This document shows positions 32,101 through 41,798 of a stretch of DNA of 60,122 nucleotides, piece by piece. The notes under the pieces are model-generated. The model saw only the letters and a list, made by a program, of their open reading frames with translations. It was not told the DNA's origin and did no database searches. A program made the translations under genes and the position numbers. How positions within the stretch are numbered: the first letter of the stretch is position 1; every line of letters begins with the position of its first letter. Source of the stretch: Pseudomonas sp. Its GTDB lineage: Bacteria > Pseudomonadota > Gammaproteobacteria > Pseudomonadales > Pseudomonadaceae. Location of the stretch: the NCBI GenBank assembly GCA_030656145.1, contig JAUSOF010000027.1:1-60122 (forward strand), read 5' to 3'.

Positions 32101-32916
32101 TTAGCGTTCGACAGGGGTGTCGGGATGGTTGCCCCACTCGCCCCAGGAGCCGGCGTAGGCTTTGACTCGCGGATAACCGAGTGCCTTGGCCACCAGATAG
32201 GTGAACCCGGAGCGGTGGTGAGTCTGGCAGTGGGTGATGATTTCCTTGTCCGGGCTGATACCAATGCTGGCCAGTACCTCGGGCATATCCTGGCGTATAC
32301 GCAAGGCACGGCCTGGGTCCATGCCGGCAGTCCACTCGAAGTTTACTGCGCCAGGAATGTGCCCGGCTTTTGCGGCCAAAGACTTCTCGCCGCTGTACTC
32401 GGCAGGCGAGCGGGCATCCCATATCGCCAGGTCGGCAGCACCCAGTCGGCTTTGCAGGTATTCGCGGCTGGCCGTCGGGCTGTTGTCGAGCGTCAGCGTG
32501 ACGGTGCCAGCGTGTGGGATGGGCTGCTCCGTGCTTAGAGGGCGGTCCTCCGCTAGCCAGGCATGCAGGCCGCCGTCGAGGTAGTGGTATTGACTATGGC
32601 CGATCACATCCAGCAACCAGAGAAAGCGCCCGGCCCAGCCGCCACCTTCATCGTCGTAGATTACATAGACGGCGTTCGGGTTGTGACCCAGTTGGGCGAA
32701 TAGCTGTTCGAGCTGTGCCAGTTCTGGCAGCAGGCCGGGTGCTGGGGGCTGCCCCAGTTGGGTGCGTTTGGGGTCGACAAAGCGCGCGCCCGGGATGTGG
32801 CCGCAGGCATAGCGCGCGGTGCTGGTCAGGTCGACCAGAATCAGTTCGGGAGCATCCAGGCGCTCGGCCAGTTCGGCCGGTTCGATAACCAGTGGCAACG
32901 CAGCGAAGGCAGTCAT
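32101..32916 (-). CDS. rhdA: Thiosulfate sulfurtransferase (rhodanese) RhdA
   Basis: A 271-aa two-domain rhodanese. The C-terminal active loop CQTHHRS contains Cys230, the same loop and residue number as Azotobacter RhdA, which transfers sulfane sulfur (thiosulfate to cyanide in vitro). The first domain (about 1-140) is the inactive copy, with LVDLTSTARYACGHIPGA. ATG 32916 was chosen (MTAFAALPLVIEP) with AAGAGG upstream; a start 12 codons back is possible. It is upstream of psd on the same strand, as in other pseudomonads. Confidence 0.93.
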   Translation of the reverse strand: MTAFAALPLVIEPAELAERLDAPELILVDLTSTARYACGHIPGARFVDPKRTQLGQPPAPGLLPELAQLEQLFAQLGHNPNAVYVIYDDEGGGWAGRFLWLLDVIGHSQYHYLDGGLHAWLAEDRPLSTEQPIPHAGTVTLTLDNSPTASREYLQSRLGAADLAIWDARSPAEYSGEKSLAAKAGHIPGAVNFEWTAGMDPGRALRIRQDMPEVLASIGISPDKEIITHCQTHHRSGFTYLVAKALGYPRVKAYAGSWGEWGNHPDTPVER

Positions 32917-32966
32917 GCCGAGCCTCTTCGAGTTCATGGATAAAGGGGCCAAGTGTAACGGAAAGC

Positions 32967-34493
32967 TTAGCGTTCACGTTTGGCAAAACTGCCCAGGGCG
33001 CGTTGAATGCATTGCGCGGTTTTACCGAAGGCTTGCACGCTGGCCTCGTTGAGCGGTGCGCCCGACTGGTCGGCAACGATGATCATCACCACGCGGTCGT
33101 TGCTGGCCAGTGAGCGTATCAGCAGGTGCTCGCTGGGAAATAGTGCTTTCAGCGATCCTGGCAGCAGGGCCGAGAATTTCGCGATATTGGCCGGTGCCAG
33201 GCGCAATTGCGCTGGCGCCTGGAGCAGGTGTCGCAGGGCTTGGCTGTGCTGTGGGTCGATGATGAGCGCATTGGCCGATGAGTCCAGGCCGGCCTGCTGC
33301 TGCGCCCGCAAGCGACTGTGGCTGCGGTCGGCGATGAGTAGCAGTACCCGCGACATGCCGCAGGCTTGCAGGGCTTTAGTGATAGTGCTGGTGAGCTGGT
33401 CGAGGTTGTGAAACGCGCTCGGCTGCGCGAGCAGTTGTGCGCAGTGCTGGCGCCATCCATTGTCCGCCACCACGGTTGTCTTCGGCGGTGTAGTGGGTGC
33501 GTTGTCTTGCAGGCGTCTAGCGTCCCAAGGCCAGAGCAAGGCCTGGGCCGGGTGCCAGAGTTCTGCGCTGGCATGTTGGCGTGCGCTCTGCGCGGCGTGC
33601 TGGTGGATGTGCTGCTGCACATTGGCCAACGGCAGTTGCAGGTAGAGCCCGGTGAGACGCTGCCAGCGCAGGCTGTGTAGGCTGTTCCAGGCGTGGTGGG
33701 CTGTCAGTGCCAGGCCGTTGGCCAGCAGGATGCTATTGGCCGGTTGAGTCAGCCAGCGTCGCAGGGGAGTGTCAGCATCGAGCATTTGCTGTTGATGGAG
33801 AGGGTGCTGGCTGTCGCGCGCGATGTGCAGCGCCTTGACCAGTTGGCGGCGGTCTGCGACCAGCAGGCGGTAGCCCTGGATCACCCAGTCAGGCAGGCGC
33901 CAGCGCTCGGCCAATGCCAGGCACAAAGGGAGCAAGGGAACACCAAGGAGATCCTGTTCGACCTTGGAGGCAGGTTCGGCTCGGGCCAGTACACGCTGCT
34001 CCCATTGCTCGAATAGTTCGGGCTGGGCCGCGAGCAACGACCAGACAGGCGCGAGAAATAACAGGCTGCCCCAGTGGATCTCCTGCCAAAGCCGCGCCAG
34101 CCGGCCGCTGAACAAGCCGCTGGCTTGCTGTGAGGCGTGCTGGCTGATCAACTGGATCTGCCGCAGTGCCAGGGGGATCTCGTCGAGGGGAAGGGCAGGT
34201 TGGCGTTTTACCAGCTCCAGGGTGCGCTGTAATCCCAGTCGACTCAGTGCGCTTTCCAGGCTTTCGGACGGTGTGCTTAAACTGCCTGTCCGTCGATTGG
34301 CCTCCCGCAGCACACTCAACGCCAGTGCAGGGCTTGCCTGCATCAGCTCTGCTATATCGCGCAGCGAGCGGCGGCTGTCTGACAGGGCACGACAGACATT
34401 CAGATGGTGTTCGACGGGCACCGGCAACAATTGCTTGTCCAGCCGGTCGAGCCAGGATTCGAGGGTGCGCGGTAGAGGTTTGGAGGTGGGCAT
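32967..34493 (-). CDS. HDOD-domain signalling protein
   Basis: The 508-aa product has an HDOD-like N-terminal half (about 20-300): LRDIAELMQASPALALSVLREANR, SLESALSRLGLQRTLELVKRQ, then LTAHHAWNSLHSLRW. The C-terminal part (about 365-500) has a GAF-like pattern (LTSTITKALQACGMSRVLLLIADR). HDOD proteins are non-enzymatic relatives of HD phosphohydrolases used in signalling. It lies between rhdA and, in the opposite direction, motA; the spacing to motA is 119 bp. The specific role is unknown. Confidence 0.75.
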   Translation of the reverse strand: MPTSKPLPRTLESWLDRLDKQLLPVPVEHHLNVCRALSDSRRSLRDIAELMQASPALALSVLREANRRTGSLSTPSESLESALSRLGLQRTLELVKRQPALPLDEIPLALRQIQLISQHASQQASGLFSGRLARLWQEIHWGSLLFLAPVWSLLAAQPELFEQWEQRVLARAEPASKVEQDLLGVPLLPLCLALAERWRLPDWVIQGYRLLVADRRQLVKALHIARDSQHPLHQQQMLDADTPLRRWLTQPANSILLANGLALTAHHAWNSLHSLRWQRLTGLYLQLPLANVQQHIHQHAAQSARQHASAELWHPAQALLWPWDARRLQDNAPTTPPKTTVVADNGWRQHCAQLLAQPSAFHNLDQLTSTITKALQACGMSRVLLLIADRSHSRLRAQQQAGLDSSANALIIDPQHSQALRHLLQAPAQLRLAPANIAKFSALLPGSLKALFPSEHLLIRSLASNDRVVMIIVADQSGAPLNEASVQAFGKTAQCIQRALGSFAKRER

Positions 34494-34530
34494 CGGTGCC
34501 TAGCCATGCTGGCTTTTAGACTTAACTGGC

Positions 34531-34557
34531 TATAGTCTCGCGCATAAGTTCCGATAA
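34531..34557 (+). promoter_or_regulatory. Sigma-28 (FliA)-like promoter of motAB
   Basis: TATAGTCT at 34531-34538, an 11-bp gap, and TCCGATAA at 34550-34557 match the flagellar sigma-28 consensus TAAAGTTT-N11-GCCGATAA at 6 of 8 and 7 of 8 positions with exact spacing. Transcription would begin about 50 nt before the motA ATG. Confidence 0.7.
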
Positions 34558-34612
34558 ATAGAAGGGTTGTTTTACGTAACCCTCACGACAGGCTCTTGCA
34601 AGATTCCTTTTT

Positions 34613-35464
34613 ATGGCAAAAATTATTGGCATCATCGTTGTAATTGCCAGCGTGCTTGGCGGCTTCATGCTGTCAGGCGGCCAGTTTATGGCGCTTGTGC
34701 ATCCCTTTGAGGTGTTGATCATCGGTGGCGCGGCGTTGGGCGGCTTCCTCCAGGCCAATCCCGGCAGCGCCTTTATGGCGGTGCTCAAAAAATCCTTGAG
34801 CATGTTCAGCTCGCGCTTTACCCACGCCTATTACCTTCAAGTGCTCCAGCTGATTTACGAGATTCTTAACAAGAGTCGTCGTGAAGGCATGATGGCAATC
34901 GAGGCGGATGTTGAAGACCCCAGTGCCAGCCCGATTTTCAGCAAGTATCCCGGCATTCTCAAAGACCAGCGCATGACCGCCTATATCTGCGATTACCTGC
35001 GCATCATGTCCTCCGGCAATATGGCGCCGCACGAGCTGGAAGGGCTGTTCGATATGGAGCTGACAAGCCTCAAAGAAGATATCGATCACCCCGCCCATGC
35101 TGTGGCGAAGGTTGCCGACGGTTTGCCGGCTATGGGTATTGTGGCAGCGGTATTGGGTATTGTGATCACCATGTCTATTCTGGCTGAAGCCGATAATGCT
35201 GAGATCGGCCAGAAAGTCGGCACTGCTCTGGTCGGCACCTTCCTCGGTATCCTCGCCTCCTATGGCTTTTTTGGTCCGCTGGCTTCTGCTCTCGAGCACG
35301 ATGCCAAAGAAGAGCTCAACGTGTATGAGGCGATCAAGGCCGCGCTCGTGGCTTCAGCGTCTGGCATGCCGCCATCGCTTGCGGTGGAGTTCGGGCGCAA
35401 GGTGTTGTACCCGGCGCACCGCCCAAGCTTTACCGAGCTTGAGCAGGCCATGCGTGGGAGCTGA
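34613..35464 (+). CDS. motA: Flagellar stator protein MotA
   Basis: The 283-aa inner-membrane protein has four transmembrane segments: two near the N-terminus (KIIGIIVVIASVLGGFML and FEVLIIGGAALGGFLQA) and two after a cytoplasmic loop (VADGLPAMGIVAAVLGIVITM and LGILASYGFFGPLASAL). The charged loop that touches the rotor lies between. MotA pairs with MotB to form the ion channel that drives rotation. GGCTCTTGCAAG is a weak ribosome site. motB follows after 10 bp. Confidence 0.96.
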   Translation: MAKIIGIIVVIASVLGGFMLSGGQFMALVHPFEVLIIGGAALGGFLQANPGSAFMAVLKKSLSMFSSRFTHAYYLQVLQLIYEILNKSRREGMMAIEADVEDPSASPIFSKYPGILKDQRMTAYICDYLRIMSSGNMAPHELEGLFDMELTSLKEDIDHPAHAVAKVADGLPAMGIVAAVLGIVITMSILAEADNAEIGQKVGTALVGTFLGILASYGFFGPLASALEHDAKEELNVYEAIKAALVASASGMPPSLAVEFGRKVLYPAHRPSFTELEQAMRGS

Positions 35465-35474
35465 CAGCTGAACC

Positions 35475-36479
35475 ATGGAAAATAACCAGCCGATTATCGT
35501 CAAGCGAATCAAGAAGGTGGCCGGCGGGCACCATGGCGGTGCCTGGAAGATTGCCTTTGCCGACTTCGCCACAGCGATGATGGCTTTTTTTCTGGTGATG
35601 TGGCTGATGACCACCGCCACACCAGAGCAAAAGAAGCTGATATCGGGCTATTTCCAGGACCCTATCGGTTTTTCCGAAAGCGCGAGTCCCTTTGTCATCG
35701 ATCTTGGCGGCTCGCCAACGCCTGCCCCGGATCGCACATTAAATCAGCAGGTCGATGATCAGACCGAGGGCGAGAAGGTCGAAATCGAACCTGGGCAGTC
35801 TGAAGCTATGGCTGAGGAGTTGGAGCGCGAGCGCCTCGAATTGTTGCTGCAGGAGTTGCAGAACAAGGTCGACGAGAATCCGCAGCTGCAGCGCTTCAAG
35901 GATCAGATTCTCCTCGAGATCACCCAGGATGGCTTGCGTATCCAGATTATCGACGCCGAGAATCGGCCGATGTTCGCTAGCGGCAGTGCGCGTCTGCAAC
36001 CGTATTTCGAGGACATCCTGCTGGCCATGGCCGATACCATCAGGGCCGTGCCGAACAAGATCAGCATCAGCGGCCACACCGATGCCAAGCCGTTTGCGGG
36101 TGCTGGTGAGTTCGGTAATTGGGAGCTGTCGTCGAATCGGGCCAATGCTGCTCGGCGCGCCTTGATCGCTGGCGGTTATGACGAGGATCAGGTGGCTCGG
36201 GTGGTTGGCTACGCCTCGTCGGCGTTGTTTGATCGCGACGACCCGCTTAACCCGGTCAATCGGCGTATCGATATCGTGGTGTTGACGAAAAAAGCTCAGC
36301 GGGATATCGAAGGCGAGCAGGAGGGGGCGGTCGATACCGCACCTCAGGTGCCGAGCAGCACTGCTGCGCCGGGTGTGCCGCAGTCGCCTGGTGTTGGCCC
36401 TGCCGCGCCGGCTGAGGCTCCTGAACGCTTGAATCTTTTCGAGGGTGGGGTTTTGCGGTTCGATCCGCCGAGTGAGTGA
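35475..36479 (+). CDS. motB: Flagellar stator protein MotB
   Basis: The 334-aa product has one N-terminal transmembrane helix carrying the essential ion-binding Asp30 (AFADFATAMMAFFLVMWLM), a periplasmic linker and an OmpA-like peptidoglycan-binding domain (about 165-275, ISGHTDAKPFAGAGEFGNWELSSNRA). The C-terminal Pro/Ala/Gly-rich tail of about 50 residues is low complexity. MotB anchors the stator to the wall. It is second in the motAB operon, followed by a hairpin. Confidence 0.96.
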   Translation: MENNQPIIVKRIKKVAGGHHGGAWKIAFADFATAMMAFFLVMWLMTTATPEQKKLISGYFQDPIGFSESASPFVIDLGGSPTPAPDRTLNQQVDDQTEGEKVEIEPGQSEAMAEELERERLELLLQELQNKVDENPQLQRFKDQILLEITQDGLRIQIIDAENRPMFASGSARLQPYFEDILLAMADTIRAVPNKISISGHTDAKPFAGAGEFGNWELSSNRANAARRALIAGGYDEDQVARVVGYASSALFDRDDPLNPVNRRIDIVVLTKKAQRDIEGEQEGAVDTAPQVPSSTAAPGVPQSPGVGPAAPAEAPERLNLFEGGVLRFDPPSE

Positions 36480-36515
36480 GCGGTCAATGCCCCGGAAGGT
36501 TGTTATTGATACGGC

Positions 36516-36539
36516 CAGGCCGCGAGTGATCGCGGCCTG
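36516..36539. terminator. Hairpin between convergent motB and rsgA
   Basis: CAGGCCGCG at 36516-36524 pairs with CGCGGCCTG at 36531-36539 around a 6-nt loop; TTCGTTT follows on the plus strand. The gene ends lie on each side (36479 and 36546), so a shared terminator is likely, though the T-tract is interrupted. Confidence 0.65.
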
Positions 36540-36545
36540 TTCGTT

Positions 36546-37577
36546 TCAGTAATCCGCTTCGGGCAAGCTGGCGAGGATATGCCGGTAGCTGGCCATCCGT
36601 TGTGGCTGGACGCGTCCGTCTTCCAGTGCCTTGAGCAGCGCGCAGCCGGGCTCGCGGTCATGCTTGCAGTCGCGAAAGCGGCACTGGCCGATCAGCTCGT
36701 TGAACTCGATAAAGCCCGCTTCGACATCCGCACGGCTGACGTGCACCAGACCGAACTCTCGGATACCGGGTGAGTCGACCAGTTCGCCGCCGCCGGGGAA
36801 GTGGAACAGGCGTGCGGTGGTGGTGGTGTGGGTGCCTTTGCCGGTCAGTTCTGACAGCGGCCCGACACGGGTGTCCACGCCAGGCAGCAGGCTGTTGACC
36901 AGCGACGACTTGCCGACCCCGGACTGGCCGACGAAAACGCTGACATGGCCGTCGAGTTGTTGTTTGAGCTGTTCCATGCCGTCGCCCTGATGGGCTGAAA
37001 CTTCCAGCACGGGGTAACCCAGCTGGCGGTAAACCCCGAGCAGTACATTCAGCGCAACAGCGTTCTGCTCGTCGATCAGGTCGGCTTTGTTCAGCAGCAG
37101 CAGGGGGCGAATGCCTGCGTGTTCGGCGGCTACCAGGTAGCGGTCGATCAGATTGGCGTGAGGCTCGGGCAGCGGGGCGAAGACGATGACAATCAGGTCG
37201 ACGTTGGCGGCCACTGGCTTCAGCTGGCCGCGGGTGTCCGGGCGGCACAGTTCGGTTTTGCGCGGCAGTTGCGCAACGATGACGCCGATGCCCTGATTGC
37301 CGGCGCGCCAGACTACCCGGTCGCCGGTGACCATGGCGGGCAAGTTGGCGCGCAGGTGGCAGCGAAACACCTGGCCGGCCAGTTCGCCGTCCAGGGATTC
37401 GACCTCGACCTGTACGCCGAAATGAGCAATTACCAGGCCGATCTGCTCGGGGCCGAGGTCGCCACCCTCCAGGGTTTGTACGGCCTGCGACTCGCGCTTG
37501 GCCGCGCGGGCTGCTCGCTCGCCTTGAATTTTGTCGATGCGCCAGCTTTGCCGGCGGTTGAGTTGGCGTTTGGCCAT
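36546..37577 (-). CDS. rsgA: Small ribosomal subunit biogenesis GTPase RsgA
   Basis: The 343-aa product is a circularly permuted GTPase that acts late in 30S maturation. The N-terminal OB-fold (about 45-115) is followed by the G motifs in permuted order: G4 NKAD, G1 GQSGVGKSS and G3 DSPG. The C-terminal zinc site [14 protein letters not shown] has the expected Cys/His ligands. It is convergent with motB. ATG 37577 has AACTTTC rather than a strong ribosome site upstream. Confidence 0.96.
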   Translation of the reverse strand: MAKRQLNRRQSWRIDKIQGERAARAAKRESQAVQTLEGGDLGPEQIGLVIAHFGVQVEVESLDGELAGQVFRCHLRANLPAMVTGDRVVWRAGNQGIGVIVAQLPRKTELCRPDTRGQLKPVAANVDLIVIVFAPLPEPHANLIDRYLVAAEHAGIRPLLLLNKADLIDEQNAVALNVLLGVYRQLGYPVLEVSAHQGDGMEQLKQQLDGHVSVFVGQSGVGKSSLVNSLLPGVDTRVGPLSELTGKGTHTTTTARLFHFPGGGELVDSPGIREFGLVHVSRADVEAGFIEFNELIGQCRFRDCKHDREPGCALLKALEDGRVQPQRMASYRHILASLPEADY

Positions 37578-37726
37578 GAAAGTTCCGAGGTTGACTTGCG
37601 GTGAAATCCGCCAGCGAGTTTAGCACGCGGCGCAAGCAGACTCGCGGTGCCGCGTTGCGGATGCTCACGGTTAGCGCCGAAGGTTAGACTGTAGGGCTGC
37701 GGCGATTGGCTTAATAGAGGCGAGAA

Positions 37727-38527
37727 ATGGGCGCGCGTGTACGGATGATTGCTCGAGTGGCCGGACGTTATCCGGCGCTGCTGGCATTATTGGCGCAGCT
37801 TTGCGCCGCGTTGCTTGTGGCTGGGTTGATGGCCTTGGCGATGCAGCTATTCAGTTGGCGCCCCAGCGGCTTGGCTGCCGGTTTGCTTCTGGGCTTGCTG
37901 GCGGCGAGTTTTGGCCGCTGGTTTGGTTTGGCGTCTTGGTGGTGGTGGCTGAACCTGGGTTTTGTCCCGGCGCTGCTTCTGTTCAGTGGTGCGGCGCTGC
38001 CGTCATGGGTGTTTTTACTCGGCTTCCTGCTGCTATTGCTGTGTAATTGGAACAGCTTCGGTGAGCGGGTACCGCTGTACCTGAGCGGGGCGCGCAGCCG
38101 TCAGGCGCTGGCCGAGTTGCTTGCCCAGGAAAACGCTGATTTTCGCTTCGTCGACTTAGGCTGTGGTCCAGCAGGGGCATTGCTCTGGCTGGCGCGACGG
38201 TTTCCCCAGGCGCAGTTCGTCGGAGTAGAGACTGCGCCCTTGCCGTTCGCCGTCGCCTGGCTACGCGCACTGCCGCTGCGCAACTGTCGGATTCGCTACG
38301 AAAGCCTCTGGCGCACCGATCTGGCGCAGTTCGATATGGTGTATTGCTTTCTCTCTCCCGTGCCGATGGCGGAGTTGTGGGTCAAGGCCTCGACGCAAAT
38401 GGCTGTTGGTTCGCTGTTGATCAGCAATAGTTTCGAGGTGCCTGGGGTGCCGGCCGGTCAGCAGGTCGAATTGCATGACTGGCGCCGCTCGCGCCTGCTG
38501 ATATGGCGGATGCCGGGCGCTAGTTGA
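37727..38527 (+). CDS. Membrane-anchored class I SAM-dependent methyltransferase
   Basis: The 266-aa product has about four hydrophobic segments in the first 110 residues ([55 protein letters not shown]), then a Rossmann methyltransferase domain: motif [21 protein letters not shown], acidic strand-2 residue in VGVETAPL and [12 protein letters not shown]. The substrate is unknown; a lipid-soluble or membrane substrate is plausible from the anchor. GAGGCGAGAA precedes the ATG. It lies between rsgA (divergent) and orn. Confidence 0.75.
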   Translation: MGARVRMIARVAGRYPALLALLAQLCAALLVAGLMALAMQLFSWRPSGLAAGLLLGLLAASFGRWFGLASWWWWLNLGFVPALLLFSGAALPSWVFLLGFLLLLLCNWNSFGERVPLYLSGARSRQALAELLAQENADFRFVDLGCGPAGALLWLARRFPQAQFVGVETAPLPFAVAWLRALPLRNCRIRYESLWRTDLAQFDMVYCFLSPVPMAELWVKASTQMAVGSLLISNSFEVPGVPAGQQVELHDWRRSRLLIWRMPGAS

Positions 38528-38613
38528 GCGTGAGCGGCCATGCGGAGGGTAAGTCCGCCGCTTCGCTCGCGAATTTATTCGCTAAACTGCTGGCATCAGC
38601 CGAGGAGTGCAGC

Positions 38614-39156
38614 ATGCAAAACCCACAGAATCTGATCTGGATCGACCTGGAAATGACCGGGCTTGAGCCAGATGCAGACGTGATCATCGAAATGGCCACG
38701 ATCATTACCGATAGCGAGCTCAATATTCTGGCCGAAGGCCCGGTGATTGCGGTGCATCAGAGTGACGAGGCGCTGGCTGGCATGGATGAATGGAACACCC
38801 GCACCCATGGCGAAAGTGGCCTGGTCAAGCGGGTGCGTGAGAGTACGATCAGTCAGGCCGAGGCCGAGGCGCAGACCATTGCCTTTCTCGAGCAGTGGGT
38901 GCCCAAGGGTAAGTCGCCGATCTGCGGTAACAGCATCGGACAGGATCGGCGCTTTCTCTATCGCTACATGCCGGCGCTGGAAGCCTATTTCCACTACCGT
39001 TATCTGGATGTCTCGACCCTGAAGATCCTTGCCGAACGCTGGGCGCCGCAGCTCAAGGAGGGCTTTGTGAAGAAGGGCAGCCACCAGGCACTGGACGATA
39101 TTCGCGAATCGATTGCCGAGCTCCAGTACTACCGCGAACACTTCATCAAGGTCTGA
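38614..39156 (+). CDS. orn: Oligoribonuclease
   Basis: The 180-aa DEDDh exonuclease shows Asp11 and Glu13 in [24 protein letters not shown], and the C-terminal [12 protein letters not shown] with catalytic His and Asp. Orn degrades the last two-nucleotide fragments, including pGpG made from c-di-GMP, which in pseudomonads ties it to c-di-GMP turnover. ATG 38614 with GAGGAG upstream gives the known length; an upstream extension of 30 residues overlaps the methyltransferase end and is rejected. Confidence 0.97.
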   Translation: MQNPQNLIWIDLEMTGLEPDADVIIEMATIITDSELNILAEGPVIAVHQSDEALAGMDEWNTRTHGESGLVKRVRESTISQAEAEAQTIAFLEQWVPKGKSPICGNSIGQDRRFLYRYMPALEAYFHYRYLDVSTLKILAERWAPQLKEGFVKKGSHQALDDIRESIAELQYYREHFIKV

Positions 39157-39165
39157 GCCCGAGCC

Positions 39166-40239
39166 TTAGGGCGCGCCACGCTCGGCGTGGCGTGCCAGCG
39201 CCCATTCGACATGCTCGCGCACCAGTGCCGAGGGGTGGTCGCGGCGCGCGTGCAGCGCCTCGAGCACTGGGATGTTCGACGGTGCATTGCCCAGACCCAC
39301 CGCCAGGTTGCGCAGCCAGCGTTCGTAGCCGGCGCGGCGCAATGGCGAACCTTCGGTGCGACTCAAGAATTCTTCTTCGCTCCAGCGGAACAGTGTCGCC
39401 AGTTCGGCGTTGTCCAGCTGATGGCGCGGTTGGAAATCGGCCTGCTCGGTGGGACGGGCGAAACGGTTCCACGGGCAGACCAGCTGACAGTCGTCGCAGC
39501 CGAACACGCGGTTGCCAATCGGTGCGCGCAGCTCCTCGGGGATCGAGCCTTTCAGCTCGATGGTCAGGTAGGAAATGCAGCGGCGCGCATCCAGTACGTA
39601 AGGGCCGACAAAAGCCCCGGTCGGGCAGATGTCCATGCACGCCGTGCAGCGCCCGCAATGTTCAGTGGCGTGCGGCGCATCGACCGGCAGCGGCAGGTCG
39701 ACGAACAGCTCGCCAAGGAAGAAATAGCTGCCGGCCTTGCGGTTGAGCACCAGGGTGTTCTTGCCGATCCAGCCGAGGCCGGCCTGTTCGGCAATGGCCT
39801 TCTCCAGAACCGGCGCGCTGTCGACGAAGGCGCGGTAGCCGAACGGACCGATCTGCTGCTGGATCCGCTCGGCCAGTTGCTGCAGGCGTTTGCGGATCAG
39901 CTTGTGGTAGTCGCGGCCCAGGGCATAGCGCGATACATAGGCTTTCTCCGGTTCGCCAAGGCGCTGGGCCATTTGCGTGTCGCCGGGCAGGTAATCCATG
40001 CGCAGCGAGACTACCCGCAATGTACCGGGCACCAGTTGCTCCGGGTGCGAGCGTTTGCTGCCGTGGGCGGCCATGTAATCCATTTCCCCCTGGTAGCCAG
40101 CGTCCAGCCAGCGTTGCAGGTGTGCCTCGTGTTCGCTCAACTCCAACCCGGCAATGCCGACCTGTTGAAAGCCCAGCTCGCGGGCCCATTCCTTGATCGA
40201 CTGGGCGAGGGCATTGAGGTCGAGTGCGACAGTTGTCAT
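39166..40239 (-). CDS. queG: Epoxyqueuosine reductase QueG
   Basis: The 357-aa enzyme reduces epoxyqueuosine to queuosine at the tRNA wobble base, using cobalamin and two [4Fe-4S] clusters. The cluster ligands are visible in CGRCTACMDICPTGAF and CDDCQLVCPWN, and GEMDYMAAHGSKRSHPE and YALGRDYHKLIRKRL are family blocks. A HEAT-like C-terminal tail follows (about 280-357). ATG 40239 was chosen over the frame opening at 40425, since the family starts near MTTVALDLNALAQ. It is divergent from nnrD with 59 bp between. Confidence 0.95.
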   Translation of the reverse strand: MTTVALDLNALAQSIKEWARELGFQQVGIAGLELSEHEAHLQRWLDAGYQGEMDYMAAHGSKRSHPEQLVPGTLRVVSLRMDYLPGDTQMAQRLGEPEKAYVSRYALGRDYHKLIRKRLQQLAERIQQQIGPFGYRAFVDSAPVLEKAIAEQAGLGWIGKNTLVLNRKAGSYFFLGELFVDLPLPVDAPHATEHCGRCTACMDICPTGAFVGPYVLDARRCISYLTIELKGSIPEELRAPIGNRVFGCDDCQLVCPWNRFARPTEQADFQPRHQLDNAELATLFRWSEEEFLSRTEGSPLRRAGYERWLRNLAVGLGNAPSNIPVLEALHARRDHPSALVREHVEWALARHAERGAP

Positions 40240-40298
40240 ATGGGGCGAGTAACCACGGCGGAGGTGGGTATAATTCTGCCAGACATCGGAGCCTACGC

Positions 40299-41798
40299 AT
40301 GCCGCAATCGCCAGACAATTTCCCCCTCGCTTTATACAGCGCCGCTCAGGTCCGCGAGTTGGACGCGCGCCTGATCGCTGCGGGTACCCCTGGTTTCGAG
40401 CTGATGAGCCGCGCCGCGCATGCAATCTGGCGGGCGCTGCGCCGCCGCTGGGCGGATGTCGGGAGGCTGACGGTGCTGGCCGGGCGCGGCAATAATGCCG
40501 GTGACGGCTACCTGGTGGCAGCCCTGGCGTTGCGGGCCGGCTGGCAGGTGCAGCTGCTGGCGGTGGGCGATCCGGCGCTGCTGCAGGGGGATGCGGCGCG
40601 GGCGCGGGATGAGGCGCTGGCCGCTGGCGTGCCTGTCCTGCCCTGGAGTGAATGCGCCGAGCTGAGTGGCGTGGTGCTTGATGCGTTGCTCGGCACCGGC
40701 CTTAGTGGCGCGGTGCGCGAGCCCTATGCCCAGGCGATTAGCGTGCTCAATGCCAGCGGTCTGCCGGTATTGGCGGTGGATATTCCCTCGGGCTTGTGCA
40801 CCGACAGCGGCCAGGTGCTGGGTGTGGCGGTGCGCGCGCAGGTGACGGTGACCCTGATCGGCCTGAAGCTGGGGTTGTTTACCGGGGTGGCTGCGGATTG
40901 GGTAGGGGAGTTGCTATTCGATGACCTGCAGGCCGAGCCGTCGCTGGTGGCTGCTCAGGCTTGCGTGGCGCGGCGGCTTGCCGGCGCGTATGTGCCGCGT
41001 TTGGCTGCGCGGCCGCGTATCGTGCATAAAGGACAGTTGGGCCATGTGCTGGTAGTCGGTGGTGATCGCGGTTTCGCCGGTGCTGCTTTACTGGCGGCGC
41101 AAAGTGCTCTGCGCGCCGGCGCCGGCCTGGTTTCTCTGGCAACCCGTAGCGAGCACCTGGCGGCGGCGCAAGCGCGTCTGCCCGAGGTGATGAGCGTCGC
41201 CGTAGCCTCGTCCAATCAACTGCTGGCGCTGGGCGCTGCGGCCAGCGTCTGGGTGGTCGGGCCAGGGCTGGGGCAGGGCGCATGGGGGCGTAGCCTGCTG
41301 TCGGTAGCGGCGATTGCTGATACTGCGCAGGTGTGGGATGCCGACGCCTTGAACCTGCTGGCCGCGGGTGCGGTCAAGATACCGGCGGGTAGCGTGATTA
41401 CGCCGCATCCAGGTGAGGCTGCGCGCTTGCTGGGCATCACGAGCGCCGAGGTGCAGGCTGATCGTCCTGCGGCGGCCCGGACGTTGGCTCTGCGCTACCA
41501 GGCAGTCTGCGTGCTCAAGGGGGCAGGTACCCTGGTTGCCGACCCTGCCGGGCAGCTGTTGTTCTGCGATCGTGGTCACCCGGCCATGGCCGGTGCCGGG
41601 CTTGGTGATGTGTTGGCCGGCTTGATTGGTGCGTTACTGGCGCAGGGTTTGCCGGCGATGGCGGCGGCCAGTCTGGCAGTGTGGCTGCATGCGGGTGCCG
41701 GCGAGCGTCTGGCTGAGCAGGGCTGTGGGCTGGCCGCGAGTGATCTGTGCGCCGCCATTCGTCAATTGTTGCAGGAGCAGTCAGTGTGTTCGAGTTAG
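40299..41798 (+). CDS. nnrD: Bifunctional NAD(P)HX epimerase/dehydratase
   Basis: The 499-aa protein repairs damaged NAD(P)H hydrates. The N-terminal half (about 1-215) is the YjeF_N epimerase ([47 protein letters not shown]). The C-terminal half (about 230-495) is the ADP/ATP-dependent dehydratase of ribokinase-like fold ([51 protein letters not shown]). ATG 40299 with GGAG upstream. Its end overlaps tsaE by 13 bp, the order found in many gammaproteobacteria. Confidence 0.94.
   Translation: MPQSPDNFPLALYSAAQVRELDARLIAAGTPGFELMSRAAHAIWRALRRRWADVGRLTVLAGRGNNAGDGYLVAALALRAGWQVQLLAVGDPALLQGDAARARDEALAAGVPVLPWSECAELSGVVLDALLGTGLSGAVREPYAQAISVLNASGLPVLAVDIPSGLCTDSGQVLGVAVRAQVTVTLIGLKLGLFTGVAADWVGELLFDDLQAEPSLVAAQACVARRLAGAYVPRLAARPRIVHKGQLGHVLVVGGDRGFAGAALLAAQSALRAGAGLVSLATRSEHLAAAQARLPEVMSVAVASSNQLLALGAAASVWVVGPGLGQGAWGRSLLSVAAIADTAQVWDADALNLLAAGAVKIPAGSVITPHPGEAARLLGITSAEVQADRPAAARTLALRYQAVCVLKGAGTLVADPAGQLLFCDRGHPAMAGAGLGDVLAGLIGALLAQGLPAMAAASLAVWLHAGAGERLAEQGCGLAASDLCAAIRQLLQEQSVCSS

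Noticed and set aside
32051..32422. N-terminal extension of psd
   Set aside because: The extra 124 codons are rhdA read in another frame; psd begins at ATG 32050 with a ribosome site.
39187..40374. 395-codon plus-strand frame opposite queG
   Set aside because: It is the antisense of the QueG coding region, whose cluster motifs are intact; composition is typical of an antisense shadow.
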